Shown here one piece after another: positions 31,671 through 40,213 of a stretch of DNA of 64,000 bases (the stretch's first letter is position 1; each line of letters starts with the position of its first letter). The translations under genes and the position numbers were made by a program. The notes beneath the pieces were generated by a model. That model was not told the DNA's origin. It saw only the letters and a list, made by a program, of their open reading frames with translations, and did not search any database. The stretch is from Bin87 sp965262485 (GTDB taxonomy: Bacteria > Chloroflexota > Dehalococcoidia > Lucifugimonadales > UBA3495): NCBI GenBank assembly GCA_965262485.1, contig OZ253540.1:2542001-2606000 (forward strand), in the 5' to 3' direction.

Positions 31671-32602
31671 GGCCACATGATCCAGCCGGTGCGGTTGGTG
31701 CGAGCCCGGAACAGGTGCCCGCCGCCGGTGGTTACGTACAGCGTGCGCATATCGGCGTCGCCGAAGCAGCAGTTGGTGGGTCGATCCACCCGCAGGGGGT
31801 GTGTCTCCAGCACCCGGCCCGTGGGCGAGAATACGTAGATGATGGGCCCGGGCCCGGCGGCCTCCCAGCCGGCGCAGACGATGATGTTGCCATCGATGTC
31901 CAGGGTCATGCCGTCCACGCCTCTCTGCACTCCGGCAGCGCCCGTGCCTCTCGAATCGCCGTCAGCGGCGCCGCCGTCGATGCCGAAGGTGTGCAGCACG
32001 GTGTAATCGCCCAGTGAGCCGTCGTCGGCTATGGGATAGGCCCGCAATTCCCGGCGCCGGGTGGCTCCGTAATCGCTTTGGGCGATGTACAGCGTGCGCT
32101 GGTCGCGACTGATCAGGATGCCGTTGGGGCGGCTGATGTCGGTGGTGGCCCGCACCAGTTCGAATTGGTCGCCGCCCTGGGGATCCAGACGCAGCACGGA
32201 CATGTGATCCAGTTCCTGCGGGCCGCTGTCTCCGATCCCGGAATAGGGGTCGGTGAGCCAGATGCGCCCCGACTTGTCCACCACCAGGTCGTTGGGGTTG
32301 TTGTGCCGCTTTCCGTCCAGCCGGTGGGGCATGGAAACCGCGGTGTTAGTGGCAGCGTCGAAGCGGGCGATGCGGCGGCGGCCCTGCTGGCAGCCGTAAA
32401 GATTGCCCTGGGCGTCGAAGCACAACCCGTTGGTGTTGAATGTTTCGTTGAAATACTCGGAAACTTCGCCGGTTTTGGGGTCGTAGCGAAGTATTTTGGA
32501 TGCGGGGATATGCGTAAACAGCACCGCCTGACCATCCCAGACCGGCCCCTCTGTGGTGCCTCCGTATGGTCCGGCAACCAGCTCGAAATTCCAGGACATC
32601 AT
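31667..32602 (-). CDS. SMP-30/gluconolactonase-family beta-propeller
   Basis: The 311-residue protein shows the SMP-30 plan: EGPVWDGQAVLFTHIPASKI, NTNGLCFDAQGNLYGCQQGR, NNPNDLVVDKSGRIWLTDPY, RPNGILISRDQRTLYIAQSD, then VDGMTLDIDGNIIVCAGWEA. The Glu, Asn and Asp residues in these segments bind Ca2+/Zn2+ in family members, which hydrolyse sugar lactones. The ATG pair at 32602/32599 follows GGAGG. The TAG stop lies inside the CTAG end of a B2 element, so the last codons may have been altered by that insertion. Confidence 0.88.
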   Translation of the reverse strand: MMSWNFELVAGPYGGTTEGPVWDGQAVLFTHIPASKILRYDPKTGEVSEYFNETFNTNGLCFDAQGNLYGCQQGRRRIARFDAATNTAVSMPHRLDGKRHNNPNDLVVDKSGRIWLTDPYSGIGDSGPQELDHMSVLRLDPQGGDQFELVRATTDISRPNGILISRDQRTLYIAQSDYGATRRRELRAYPIADDGSLGDYTVLHTFGIDGGAADGDSRGTGAAGVQRGVDGMTLDIDGNIIVCAGWEAAGPGPIIYVFSPTGRVLETHPLRVDRPTNCCFGDADMRTLYVTTGGGHLFRARTNRTGWIMWP

Positions 32603-32749
32603 GCACCTCCGTCCGAAACAGGCCGTTGTATTCTCGGCGCAGTGTAGCACGGTTATCAGCGAGTAGTCAGGAATTGACGGCATTGAAAGCGGAACATATC
32701 ATCAATTCATCAACCTGCTCGATGAACACAAGGATCCAGGTGCAAATTT

Positions 32750-33124
32750 ATGGGAACCTTTGAGGTACAAATCGGCGTCGGCCATCCGGCCGGCGGGGAC
32801 TTTCATCCGGTGTCCGCGCTGGTGGATACCGGCTCTACACATTCCGTGATGCCGGAATCTTTGCTGGCGGATTTGAGCCTGCAGCCGTTAGAACGCAGGA
32901 GCTACCGAATTGCGGACGGCGGCATCGTTCAATTCGACGTCGGAGAAGCGCGATTCAAAGTAGAAGGTCGAGAACGCACCTGCACCGTCATCTTTGGCCC
33001 GGAAGGACGGTACTTGCTGGGAGCGACAACCCTCGGAGTTTTCGACTTAATGGTTGACCCCACCCCGCCAAATCCCAGCCTGGTTTCCCCAAGCCTGGTT
33101 TCCAGAGATGAACTGCTGCTGTAA
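32750..33124 (+). CDS. Retropepsin-like (clan AA) aspartic protease
   Basis: The 124-residue protein has the catalytic ALVDTGSTHSVMPESLL motif at about 22-38 and the C-terminal YLLGATTLGVFDLMVDP flap-side motif. Such ~120-residue bacterial proteins act as homodimers. The tail has a short tandem repeat (SLVSPSLVS). A second, related gene follows 33 bp later. The substrate is unknown. Confidence 0.82.
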   Translation: MGTFEVQIGVGHPAGGDFHPVSALVDTGSTHSVMPESLLADLSLQPLERRSYRIADGGIVQFDVGEARFKVEGRERTCTVIFGPEGRYLLGATTLGVFDLMVDPTPPNPSLVSPSLVSRDELLL

Positions 33125-33157
33125 TCCGATCCATCGGAATTGGGAGGAGTTATTGTA

Positions 33158-33511
33158 ATGGGAACTTTTGAAGTGCAAATAGGCATCGGCCATCCGGCCG
33201 GCGGGGACTTCAATGCCATATCAGCAACCGTAGATACCGGCGCAACACACTCGATGATGCCTGGCACGCTGCTGGAGCGGTTATGGATACGGCCTATCCA
33301 GACCGGGCGGTACGGCATTGCTGATGGGGGCGTTGTTGAGTATGGCGTGGCAGATGCCCGGTTCAGCATAGACGGCGTGGAGCGATATTGCCCGGTGATA
33401 TTCGGGCCGGGGGATGAGTACCTGGTGGGGGCTACGACGCTGGAGGTTTTTGAGCTGGTGGTTGACCCGTTAGGCGAACGCCTGGTTCCGGCAAAGCAAT
33501 TGAGGCTATAA
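33158..33511 (+). CDS. Retropepsin-like (clan AA) aspartic protease, tandem paralog
   Basis: The 117-residue protein shares MGTFEVQIGIGHPAGGDF with its neighbour. It has TVDTGATHSMMPGTLLERL at about 24-42 and YLVGATTLEVFELVVDP near the end. The ATG at 33158 follows GGAGGAG. Both active-site motifs are intact, so the pair could form homo- or heterodimers. The C-terminus (ERLVPAKQLRL) is closer to the family norm than that of the first copy. Confidence 0.82.
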   Translation: MGTFEVQIGIGHPAGGDFNAISATVDTGATHSMMPGTLLERLWIRPIQTGRYGIADGGVVEYGVADARFSIDGVERYCPVIFGPGDEYLVGATTLEVFELVVDPLGERLVPAKQLRL

Positions 33512-33547
33512 AATCTGCCGGCGCCGGCGCGGCAAAGCATCAGAATC

Positions 33548-33576
33548 GTAGGGGCAGGTTTCAAACCCGCCCCTAC
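33548..33576. terminator. Hairpin between convergent genes, dispersed-repeat type
   Basis: GTAGGGGCAGGTTT and AAACCCGCCCCTAC form a 14-bp stem with one mismatch between the protease and permease genes. The sequence resembles a palindrome I recall as common in many genomes. It may serve as a bidirectional terminator. Confidence 0.5.
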
Positions 33577-33611
33577 TTGCGTCTGCAATCTCGTCGGCTG
33601 TCCGCGTACTG

Positions 33612-34544
33612 CTATCGTCCGCGCAGCCGGGGGTCAAGCACGTCGCGGAGAGCGTCGCCAAAGAAGTTGATGGCGAATACGACCACCGTAATGGCGATGC
33701 CGGGGAACGCGGCAAGCCACCAAGCAATGCGGATGTCTCTTGCTCCCTGCGTCAACATGGTGCCCCAGGTCGGGATATCCGGCGGAACACCCACTCCCAG
33801 GAAGGACAGGGACGCTTCGATGATTATGGCGAATCCCAGCGTGATGGTCCCCAGCACGATATATGAAGCGAGCACGTTGGGCAGGATGTGGCGCAGCATG
33901 ATGCGTGCGGAGCCGGCGCCGATGGCCGTAGCAGCCAGCGTATAGTCCAGTTCCTTGATGCTCAACACCTGCGACCGTATGACCCGGATCGTGCCCGGTA
34001 ACAGAATTACCACCAGCGCCACGATGATGTTGTTGGCCGACCCGCCCACGGCCGCGACCAGCGCCAGCGCCAGGATGATGGGGGGGAATGCCATCATGGC
34101 GTCGACGATCCGTTGGATCGCCAGATCGACAATGCCGCCGGCGTAGGCGCTGATAATGCCGATTACCGTACCCAGCGTTACGCCAATGCCCACGCTGAGC
34201 AAGCCTACATAGATGGATATCTGCGAGCCGACGATGATTCGGCTGAACTCGTCCCTGCCCAGGTGATCGCTGCCGAGCCAGGCGCTGGGAGAGGGTGGCA
34301 GGTATTTTTCGTCGTGGGCGCGAACATCCAGCGGGTCGTTGGGCAAGATGCCCGGTACGGCGTACGAAACCACAGCCGCCAGGATCGTCAGGATGATGAT
34401 TGCCGCGCTGATGGCTCCCAGAGGTTTGGAGCGACTGAATGCGATGATCTTCTGACCCAAGGTCTGCCTGGGCCGCATGTCCAGTAGTTGGGCATCGGCC
34501 GCCGGCGCCGCCGACAGCGTTTGCCCGGTGTTAGTAGTAGTCAT
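33612..34544 (-). CDS. Peptide/nickel-type ABC transporter permease (DppC/OppC family)
   Basis: The 310-residue protein has an N-terminal OppC-type helix (LGAISAAIIILTILAAVVSY), WLGSDHLGRDEFSRIIVGSQ, and the EAA-type loop LPNVLASYIVLGTITLGFAI. It ends INFFGDALRDVLDPRLRG, as usual for the subfamily. Six transmembrane helices are expected. It works with the permease at 34581 and the binding protein at 35859 to import oligopeptides, nickel or similar ligands. The ATG has GGAGAG upstream. No ATPase gene follows, so ATPases must come from elsewhere. Confidence 0.92.
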   Translation of the reverse strand: MTTTNTGQTLSAAPAADAQLLDMRPRQTLGQKIIAFSRSKPLGAISAAIIILTILAAVVSYAVPGILPNDPLDVRAHDEKYLPPSPSAWLGSDHLGRDEFSRIIVGSQISIYVGLLSVGIGVTLGTVIGIISAYAGGIVDLAIQRIVDAMMAFPPIILALALVAAVGGSANNIIVALVVILLPGTIRVIRSQVLSIKELDYTLAATAIGAGSARIMLRHILPNVLASYIVLGTITLGFAIIIEASLSFLGVGVPPDIPTWGTMLTQGARDIRIAWWLAAFPGIAITVVVFAINFFGDALRDVLDPRLRGR

Positions 34545-34580
34545 TCGGGTGGCTCTCCGTGCTGGCCTGGATTCCGGCGG

Positions 34581-35537
34581 CTAGGCATAACGGATGCGCG
34601 GGTCCATCCAACCGTACAGCAGGTCAACCAGGAGGTTGATGATGACGATGGACACCGCGATCACGATGATGATGGCCTGGATGGTGGGGAAATCGCGCTG
34701 GAACACTGTTTCGATTAGCAACGTGCCAATGCCGGGTATCCTGAAGATGCTTTCGATGATGACGGTTCCGCCAAAAAGGCGCCCGAACTGCCAGCCCGAA
34801 ATGGTCAGGATGGGCAATACCGCGTTCTTGAGTCCGTGGCGGACCAGAACGATGCGCTCCGCCAACCCCTTGGACCGGGCGGTTCGCATGTAATCCTCGC
34901 GAATGATTTCCAGCATCGAGGAGCGAGTAACCCTGGCGATGAATGCCATATCGTAGAAACCCAGCGCCAGCGCCGGCAGGAACATTTGCCGGATGTTGGT
35001 CCAGGGATCTACCCAAAGCTCCTCGTAGCCCAGTGGAGGCAGCCAGTTGAATCCCCGTGATAAGATCAGGACCACCAGTGTGCCGGCGAAAAACGTGGGA
35101 ATGGATATACCGACCAGAGCGACAATGCGGCAGAAGTAGTCCACCGGGCTGTCGGGTTTAATGGCTGAAACTATACCCAGGGGAACCGCGAATATCACGG
35201 CGATCAATATCGCCATTACTGCCAGTTGAAGGGTGCGCGGGATGCGATCCCCCAGCAGGTCCCAAACCGGTATGCCCCGCCGCCAGTACGATTCTCCCAG
35301 GTCACCCCGCACCAATCCGCTGACCCAGTCCACATACTGGATGACGATTGGCCGGTCGGTGCCCAATTCTACCCGAAGCGCCTGTAACTCTTCCTGAGTA
35401 AATGATGCGTCGCCTTCACTGAGCAAAACCAGAGCCGGGTCGCCCGGGATGAGCCGCATCACCGCAAACACGATGATGGTCACGAGAATGACCGTGGGAA
35501 TGATTAGTCCAATGCGCTTTAGCGCGTACTGTCGCAT
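34581..35537 (-). CDS. Peptide/nickel-type ABC transporter permease (DppB/OppB family)
   Basis: The 318-residue protein begins MRQYALKRIGLIIPTVILVT, a standard OppB start. It contains MRLIPGDPALVLLSEG, the coupling-loop motif RSKGLAERIVLVRHGLKNAV and ends LVDLLYGWMDPRIRYA. Six transmembrane helices are expected. The ATG at 35537 follows AAGGAT. A B2 element lies between this gene and the binding-protein gene upstream, so its expression depends on readthrough or a promoter within the element. Confidence 0.92.
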   Translation of the reverse strand: MRQYALKRIGLIIPTVILVTIIVFAVMRLIPGDPALVLLSEGDASFTQEELQALRVELGTDRPIVIQYVDWVSGLVRGDLGESYWRRGIPVWDLLGDRIPRTLQLAVMAILIAVIFAVPLGIVSAIKPDSPVDYFCRIVALVGISIPTFFAGTLVVLILSRGFNWLPPLGYEELWVDPWTNIRQMFLPALALGFYDMAFIARVTRSSMLEIIREDYMRTARSKGLAERIVLVRHGLKNAVLPILTISGWQFGRLFGGTVIIESIFRIPGIGTLLIETVFQRDFPTIQAIIIVIAVSIVIINLLVDLLYGWMDPRIRYA

Positions 35538-35557
35538 ATCCTTAAGCCTTGCTTTGA

Positions 35558-35732
35558 CTGGGGTGTGTTGACTAATACCGTCATTCCCGCACCTCAACCG
35601 TCATTCCCGCGAAAGCGGGAATCCAGTGGCCGAAGTCGTTAATCCCGGTTCTGATTCTTTCATCATACGCTCGCTGGACTCCTGCTAAAGCAGGAGTGAC
35701 GGGCTGGTTTGCTAATTGTCAACAGGCTCTAG
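35558..35732. mobile_element. Family B2 element (copy 2) splitting an ABC operon
   Basis: The element has inverted ends (GTGTTGACTAATACC and AATTGTCAACAGGCTCT) and the TTCCCGCGAAAGCGGGAA hairpin. The copies of AGCCTTGCTTTGACTGGGGT on each side (35545-35564 and 35731-35750) are direct repeats of 18-20 bp, the sign of insertion. It lacks the CCCCGTATC hairpin present in other copies and is shorter (175 bp). Confidence 0.85.
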
Positions 35733-35795
35733 CCTTGCTTTGACTGGGGTTCAGGTGCGCCGTCCAGGCAGCGGATACCGGAACCTGACCACCGA

Positions 35796-35829
35796 CATAC
35801 GTCCAGTCGAGATACTGACTGGACGTATG
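35796..35829 (-). other. Strong hairpin after the binding-protein gene
   Basis: CATACGTCCAGTC and GACTGGACGTATG form a perfect 13-bp stem with an 8-nt loop, 30 bp past the stop of the binding-protein gene. With no T-tract, it probably stabilises the first part of the operon mRNA, as in other transport operons where the binding protein is made in excess. Confidence 0.65.
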
Positions 35830-35858
35830 CTGGATTAGGCGAATTTAGTCCCGACCGT

Positions 35859-37661
35859 TTAGCGGTCCAACCAGATATCCTCGTGCTTGAATCCGTACTG
35901 CACGGTCAGGGGAGCGTTGAATCCCTTGATGTCCTCGTGAACCAGCCAGTACAGTTGGCCGAGTTGCATGGTTACCCAGTGGTTATCCGAGAACTCGTGC
36001 ATCCACAACTCGGCTTCCTTGTTGATCTCACGACGGGCGTCGGCGTTGAGTTCAACCTTTTGGCGCTCGAACCAGTCGTTGACCAGGGGGTTTTCCCAGT
36101 CGGTGTAGTTGCGGGTGCCTCCCTTCAGGTACACGCCGCCATAGACGGCGTCGGTGTCGAAGACGACCATTCCCTCGCCCTGGCAACTGATTTCCCAATC
36201 GCCTTCGGAGTCGGCGGGACGCGAGGTTCCGTACTTGGAGTAACCGGCGGCGCTGGGCAGGGTTTCGATGGCGCCGGTGATACCCAGGGAAGTTTCCAGT
36301 TGTTGCTTTACAACCGAGCATTGTTCGGGATAGTTGCCAACCTGGCGCACCGTGTACGCGACTTCAAACCCGTCGGCGAAGCCGGCTTCGGTCATCAGGC
36401 GCTTGGCCTCAGCCAGGTCAGCCATCCCGCCTTCGCTGGTCTTGGGGCGAATGCCGGGCCAGGCGTTACATTCCTCATTGGTGTGGGCCAATCCCATCAA
36501 TGGGCAGTAGGAGCCGCCGGAGTTGTCAAATACGAGATTGTCAATTTCCTGCCGGTCAACTGCCAGGTTGATGGCCTGACGCACCTTGTCGTCCTGGAAC
36601 TGGGGCTTCTTGATGTTGAGCATCAACCCCCAGTTGGTACCGGCAGCGATGGGGTGCGCGATGTATTCGGGGTGGCCTTCCACCAGATTGAAGTACTGGG
36701 TGGGCGACAGGTTGGTGAACCCACCGTTGGCCATGTCCAGGCCATTGGATTCGAACCGGGCAATCAACGTACCAGTGTCGGTGATGATGAAGTGTTCGAT
36801 GCGGTCTACGTACGGGCGGCCGTCCTTGAAGTAGGTGGGGTTCCGGTTGACCTTGTAAAAGTCACCTTCGGAGTATTCCTCAAGGATGAACGGGCCGGAA
36901 GTAGCGTTATGTTCGATAATCGTGCGCGCGTCGTTCAGGTTGATGTCCTGATTGAGCAGGTGGGCCGGCAGTACCTTCACGTAGTCCACGGCCAGGAACT
37001 TGAGGAACGCGCCGGAAGCGAACTGGAGATCAAATTCAACCGTCAGATCATCCGTGGCCCTGAGCACAGCATCCTGATTGGTGGCGGTGCAGTCGGCTTT
37101 CTCGGCCAGCTCTACCACTTCCATCTTGATGGTGTAGTTGCGCCAGAGGCCGGAACGGCCGGTTGAGTTGCAGGGGTTGGCGTAACGGGCCAGCGTGGTA
37201 ACAACGTCGGCGGAAGTGATGGGCATGCCGTCAGTCCACTGCATACCTTCGCGCAGGTGGAACGTGTAGGACTTGCCGTCTTCGCTAACGTCCCAGCTTT
37301 CGGCCAGGTCGCCGACGACTTTGCTGGTTTCTACCGTGTCGAACTGGACCAGCTGGTTGTACATCTGCGAGTAGGAAATCACGCTGGACAACGAGGCGGA
37401 TCCCAGCGGGTCCCAGTCTCGGGTGTCAGCGTACGCCGACATGAGCAGGGTGCCGCCGGTTTTGGCCTCGGATGCGGGGTCCGGAGCGGCCATCGCGGTA
37501 GATTCGGCGGTTTCCATGACCGTGGTAGGCTCGGTGGCTTCTCCATCGGTGGTTGCCGTGTCGTCGGCTCCACCGCAGGCGATACCGATCATCAGCGCGA
37601 TAGCTGCCAATACAGGCAACAGCAATCGCAATGACAACCGGCCATTGATGTGAAACTTCAT
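35859..37661 (-). CDS. Solute-binding lipoprotein of a peptide/nickel ABC importer (SBP family 5)
   Basis: The 600-residue protein starts with a lipoprotein leader (LLLPVLAAIALMIGIACGGA), with the lipobox Cys at about 29, then a Thr/Ala-rich linker. The SBP_bac_5 domain shows VGDLAESWDVSEDGKSYTFH then LREGMQWTDG, RQAINLAVDRQEIDNLVFDN and GYSKYGTSRPADSEGDWEIS. It captures ligand outside the membrane for the two permeases downstream. Family substrates include peptides, nickel and sugars. The ATG at 37661 follows GGAGGG. It is the first gene of the operon. Confidence 0.92.
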   Translation of the reverse strand: MKFHINGRLSLRLLLPVLAAIALMIGIACGGADDTATTDGEATEPTTVMETAESTAMAAPDPASEAKTGGTLLMSAYADTRDWDPLGSASLSSVISYSQMYNQLVQFDTVETSKVVGDLAESWDVSEDGKSYTFHLREGMQWTDGMPITSADVVTTLARYANPCNSTGRSGLWRNYTIKMEVVELAEKADCTATNQDAVLRATDDLTVEFDLQFASGAFLKFLAVDYVKVLPAHLLNQDINLNDARTIIEHNATSGPFILEEYSEGDFYKVNRNPTYFKDGRPYVDRIEHFIITDTGTLIARFESNGLDMANGGFTNLSPTQYFNLVEGHPEYIAHPIAAGTNWGLMLNIKKPQFQDDKVRQAINLAVDRQEIDNLVFDNSGGSYCPLMGLAHTNEECNAWPGIRPKTSEGGMADLAEAKRLMTEAGFADGFEVAYTVRQVGNYPEQCSVVKQQLETSLGITGAIETLPSAAGYSKYGTSRPADSEGDWEISCQGEGMVVFDTDAVYGGVYLKGGTRNYTDWENPLVNDWFERQKVELNADARREINKEAELWMHEFSDNHWVTMQLGQLYWLVHEDIKGFNAPLTVQYGFKHEDIWLDR

Positions 37662-37815
37662 AATTCGGTATTTCCCTCCAGGTCTCCATTGTTGGATACG
37701 ACCACGCGGATACCCACGTACCGTAGATCAGTCCGACATGGTTGTGAGTTCCCATACTTAGGAATTGCAGCGATTAATTGTGAAATTAACCACAAACAAC
37801 AAAGCACGGGACGCA

Positions 37816-37844
37816 ATGTTAGACTACCACTGCAACCCTGTCAA
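37816..37844 (-). promoter_or_regulatory. Sigma-70 promoter of the ABC importer operon
   Basis: TTGACA (37839-37844) and TAACAT (37816-37821) are separated by 17 bp on the minus strand. The leader to the ATG at 37661 is about 150 nt, long enough for control elements, but no riboswitch was recognised. Confidence 0.7.
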
Positions 37845-37947
37845 TACCTAAAACAGGCACGAAACAACCCCCACCGGGCGAAAGAAGGCCAACCGGGGCC
37901 GAATTTCGTTAACGTCCACGTTACATAGCGTCAAGAACGTCGCGGGG

Positions 37948-38444
37948 TGAATGCGTAAACTTTGTCATTGCCAACCCGTACTCGATGCGGGGGGGGGGCG
38001 CAATCCCGGTCCCTCCCCAATGCTGTCCATCCGTGTAAAAACCCGTCCCTTCCCCCTCTCCCTTGATGGGAGAGGGTTGGGGTGAGGGTGAAAAACCCAG
38101 CACCAACACCTCCCGCTCATCCTGTCCATCCTGTCCATCGATGTAAAAACCCGTCCCCCCTCTCCCCTGACAGGGGTAGGTATTTTCGCGCCATGTTGAT
38201 GACCCTCATTTCGGTCGATGACTCAGAATATGGTTTACAAACCTGAAAACTCGGCTCTCGCCCCCTCTCAAGGCCTGGAGGGGTCTGTGATCAACTCTGG
38301 TGGATCCGAAGTTTTATACCTGATTTCGGCCTATACCTACCCCTGTCAGCCCCCTCTCCCACCGGGAGAGGGGGGACCCACCCCTGTCATTGCCAACCCC
38401 CGCATCGAGTACGGGGTCGCAATGACAAAGCCGGTACGCGTGAG
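37948..38444. mobile_element. Nest of elements: decayed family A with families C and E inside
   Basis: The outer A ends are degenerate at the left (TGAATGCGTAAACTTTGTCA) and clear at the right (GGTACGCGTGAG, ending 38444). Between them are family C hairpins (38045-38095, 38345-38375), two copies of a GTAAAAACCCGTCCC segment, and element E (38167-38349). It fills the gap of nearly 900 bp between the ABC operon promoter and the enoyl-CoA hydratase gene. Confidence 0.7.
38167..38349. mobile_element. Candidate element E with 17-bp inverted ends
   Basis: CTGACAGGGGTAGGTAT (38167-38183) and ATACCTACCCCTGTCAG (38333-38349) are perfect inverted repeats. Both flanks are CCCCCTCTCCC, an 11-bp direct repeat that may be a target-site duplication. 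An alternative is recombination between two family C hairpins, since the flank is C-type sequence. Confidence 0.55.
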
Positions 38445-38545
38445 ACGTGGGGCGGTGTTGACGCCAACCCGTGGCCCGGATAGTCTGTTCTGGTTATACC
38501 GCGTTTTTCGTCGCGGTGAGGATGATTCGATCAGGAGCGATCCCT

Positions 38546-39394
38546 ATGCCCGATACCGCCGCCACGACTTCCGCCGCGACTTCCGATGGCACCGATTTGC
38601 CCGTCGACGCAGATGGCCACATCCTGCTGCGGAGGGAACCACCCGTCGCCACGGTTACCATCAACCGGCCGGCCCAACGCAACGCCATCTCCTTCACGAT
38701 GTGGGGTCAACTTACCGAGTTGATGAACGACCTGGACAACGACCGCGACATTCGCTGCGTGGTGATAGCCGGCTCCGGTGATGAGGCGTTCTCGGCGGGC
38801 GCCGACATCAGCGATTTTGAAGAGCATCGCAGCGACTCTCGGCGCGGCCGCATCTACAACCGCGCCGTCGATGGCCTGCTGGAGAAGGTTGCCGAAATGG
38901 GCACACCCGTCATCTCCATGATCGACGGTTTTGCCGCCGGCGGCGGTTGCGAGCTGGCCGTGGCCACCGACCTGCGCATCGCCAGCGAGCACAGCCGTTT
39001 GGGTATACCCGTGGCCCGGTTGGGAATAACCATCGGCCACCGGGAGATGTACGGCCTGGTGAACCTGGTGGGCAAGGGCAACGCGCTGTACATCCTACTT
39101 TCCGGCCGTCTGCTCGACGCCGCCGAGTCGCTGCGCATCGGACTGGTCAATCAGGTAGTGCCGGCGGAGCAACTGAAAGCCGTCACCTACAAGCTGGCCG
39201 CCGATATAGCGTCCCTGGCGCCCCTGTCCCACGCCGTCAACAAGCAGACGCTCAACCAGGTGCTGGCCAAACCGTCGCTGGATCTAACCCCCGAAGAGGC
39301 CGACCTTCCGCTCACCCAGTTTGACACCCGCGACTACCAGGAGGGCTACCGGGCGTTTTTGCAAAAGCGCCAGCCCACCTTCATCGGCGAGTAA
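38546..39394 (+). CDS. Enoyl-CoA hydratase/isomerase family protein
   Basis: The 282-residue protein has a Ser/Thr/Ala-rich N-terminus, then ATVTINRPAQRNAISFTMW and the oxyanion-hole segments GDEAFSAGADISDFEEH and FAAGGGCELAVATDLRIAS. IPVARLGITIGHREMYGLVN holds the acid/base region. It may hydrate or isomerise enoyl-CoA in fatty-acid or aromatic catabolism. The ATG at 38546 follows AGGAG. The tlyA gene starts 6 bp after its stop, so they share a transcript. Confidence 0.88.
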   Translation: MPDTAATTSAATSDGTDLPVDADGHILLRREPPVATVTINRPAQRNAISFTMWGQLTELMNDLDNDRDIRCVVIAGSGDEAFSAGADISDFEEHRSDSRRGRIYNRAVDGLLEKVAEMGTPVISMIDGFAAGGGCELAVATDLRIASEHSRLGIPVARLGITIGHREMYGLVNLVGKGNALYILLSGRLLDAAESLRIGLVNQVVPAEQLKAVTYKLAADIASLAPLSHAVNKQTLNQVLAKPSLDLTPEEADLPLTQFDTRDYQEGYRAFLQKRQPTFIGE

Positions 39395-39400
39395 CGGGTC

Positions 39401-40204
39401 GTGTCAACCCAAAAGCCTCGGCAAAAAAGCTCACGCCAGCGGGCCGATGTGTTGCTGGTGGAGAAGGGGTTGGTGGAAAGCCGCGAGCAGGCGCAGGCGC
39501 TCATCATGGCGGGGGCCGTGTCAACTCCCACCGGGCCGGTGCTAAAGGCCGGCGCCTTTCTGCCACCGGATACGCCGCTGGAACTAAAGGAACGGCTGCC
39601 CTACGTCAGCCGCGGCGGCGTGAAACTGGCCCGCGCTCTCGATACCTGGGCTGAACCCTTCGGCATACCGCTGGATGGCATCGTCGCACTGGACGCGGGG
39701 GCATCGACGGGAGGGTTCACCGACTGCCTGCTGAATTATGGCAACAGCCGCGGTATGGGGGGAGCGCGGCGTGTTTACGCGGTGGATGTGGGACACGGGC
39801 AGCTGCACTATAGTCTGCGCACCGACCCGCGAGTGGTGTGTATGGAAAAGGTGAACGTGCGCCACCCGTTCCAATTGCCCGAGCCGGTCGATATGCTGGT
39901 GGTGGACGTATCGTTTATATCACTGACGATGGCCCTGCCCGAACCGTTGACCCACCTGCGCGCGGATGGATACGGCATCGTTCTGATCAAACCTCAGTTT
40001 GAGGCCCGGCGCGGCGAGATCGGCAAGGGCGGTATCATTCGCAGCGATGAATTGCGAAACGACATATTGACGAGGGTTACCGACTGGATGAAGGCGCGTC
40101 CGGAGATTCGTCTGCTGGACACCATAGACTCGCCCATCACGGGAGACGCCGGCAATCACGAATTCCTGGCGTTATTGCGAAAAGTAGAAACACAACCAAA
40201 TTAG
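39401..40204 (+). CDS. tlyA: TlyA-type rRNA 2'-O-methyltransferase
   Basis: The 267-residue protein has an N-terminal S4 RNA-binding domain (RADVLLVEKGLVESREQAQA), VSRGGVKLARAL, the SAM-binding motif ALDAGASTGGFTDCLLNYG then VYAVDVGHGQLHYSLR, and the VVDVSFISLTMALP and LIKPQFEARRGEIGKGGIIR segments. TlyA methylates cytidines of 16S and 23S rRNA; some relatives act as hemolysin-like proteins only by historical name. The start is GTG at 39401. It is cotranscribed with the enoyl-CoA hydratase gene. Confidence 0.9.
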   Translation: MSTQKPRQKSSRQRADVLLVEKGLVESREQAQALIMAGAVSTPTGPVLKAGAFLPPDTPLELKERLPYVSRGGVKLARALDTWAEPFGIPLDGIVALDAGASTGGFTDCLLNYGNSRGMGGARRVYAVDVGHGQLHYSLRTDPRVVCMEKVNVRHPFQLPEPVDMLVVDVSFISLTMALPEPLTHLRADGYGIVLIKPQFEARRGEIGKGGIIRSDELRNDILTRVTDWMKARPEIRLLDTIDSPITGDAGNHEFLALLRKVETQPN

Positions 40205-40213
40205 GATACTGTT

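Noticed and set aside
35883..37166. A 427-codon plus-strand frame opposite the binding lipoprotein.
   Set aside because: Shadow of a gene with lipobox and SBP motifs; GC-rich DNA yields long antisense frames.
37980..38000. A run of ten G after CGATGC, considered as a phase-variable tract.
   Set aside because: It lies in an intergenic element nest with no gene or promoter nearby to switch; it may be an assembly or drift artefact of a GGGGG hairpin end.
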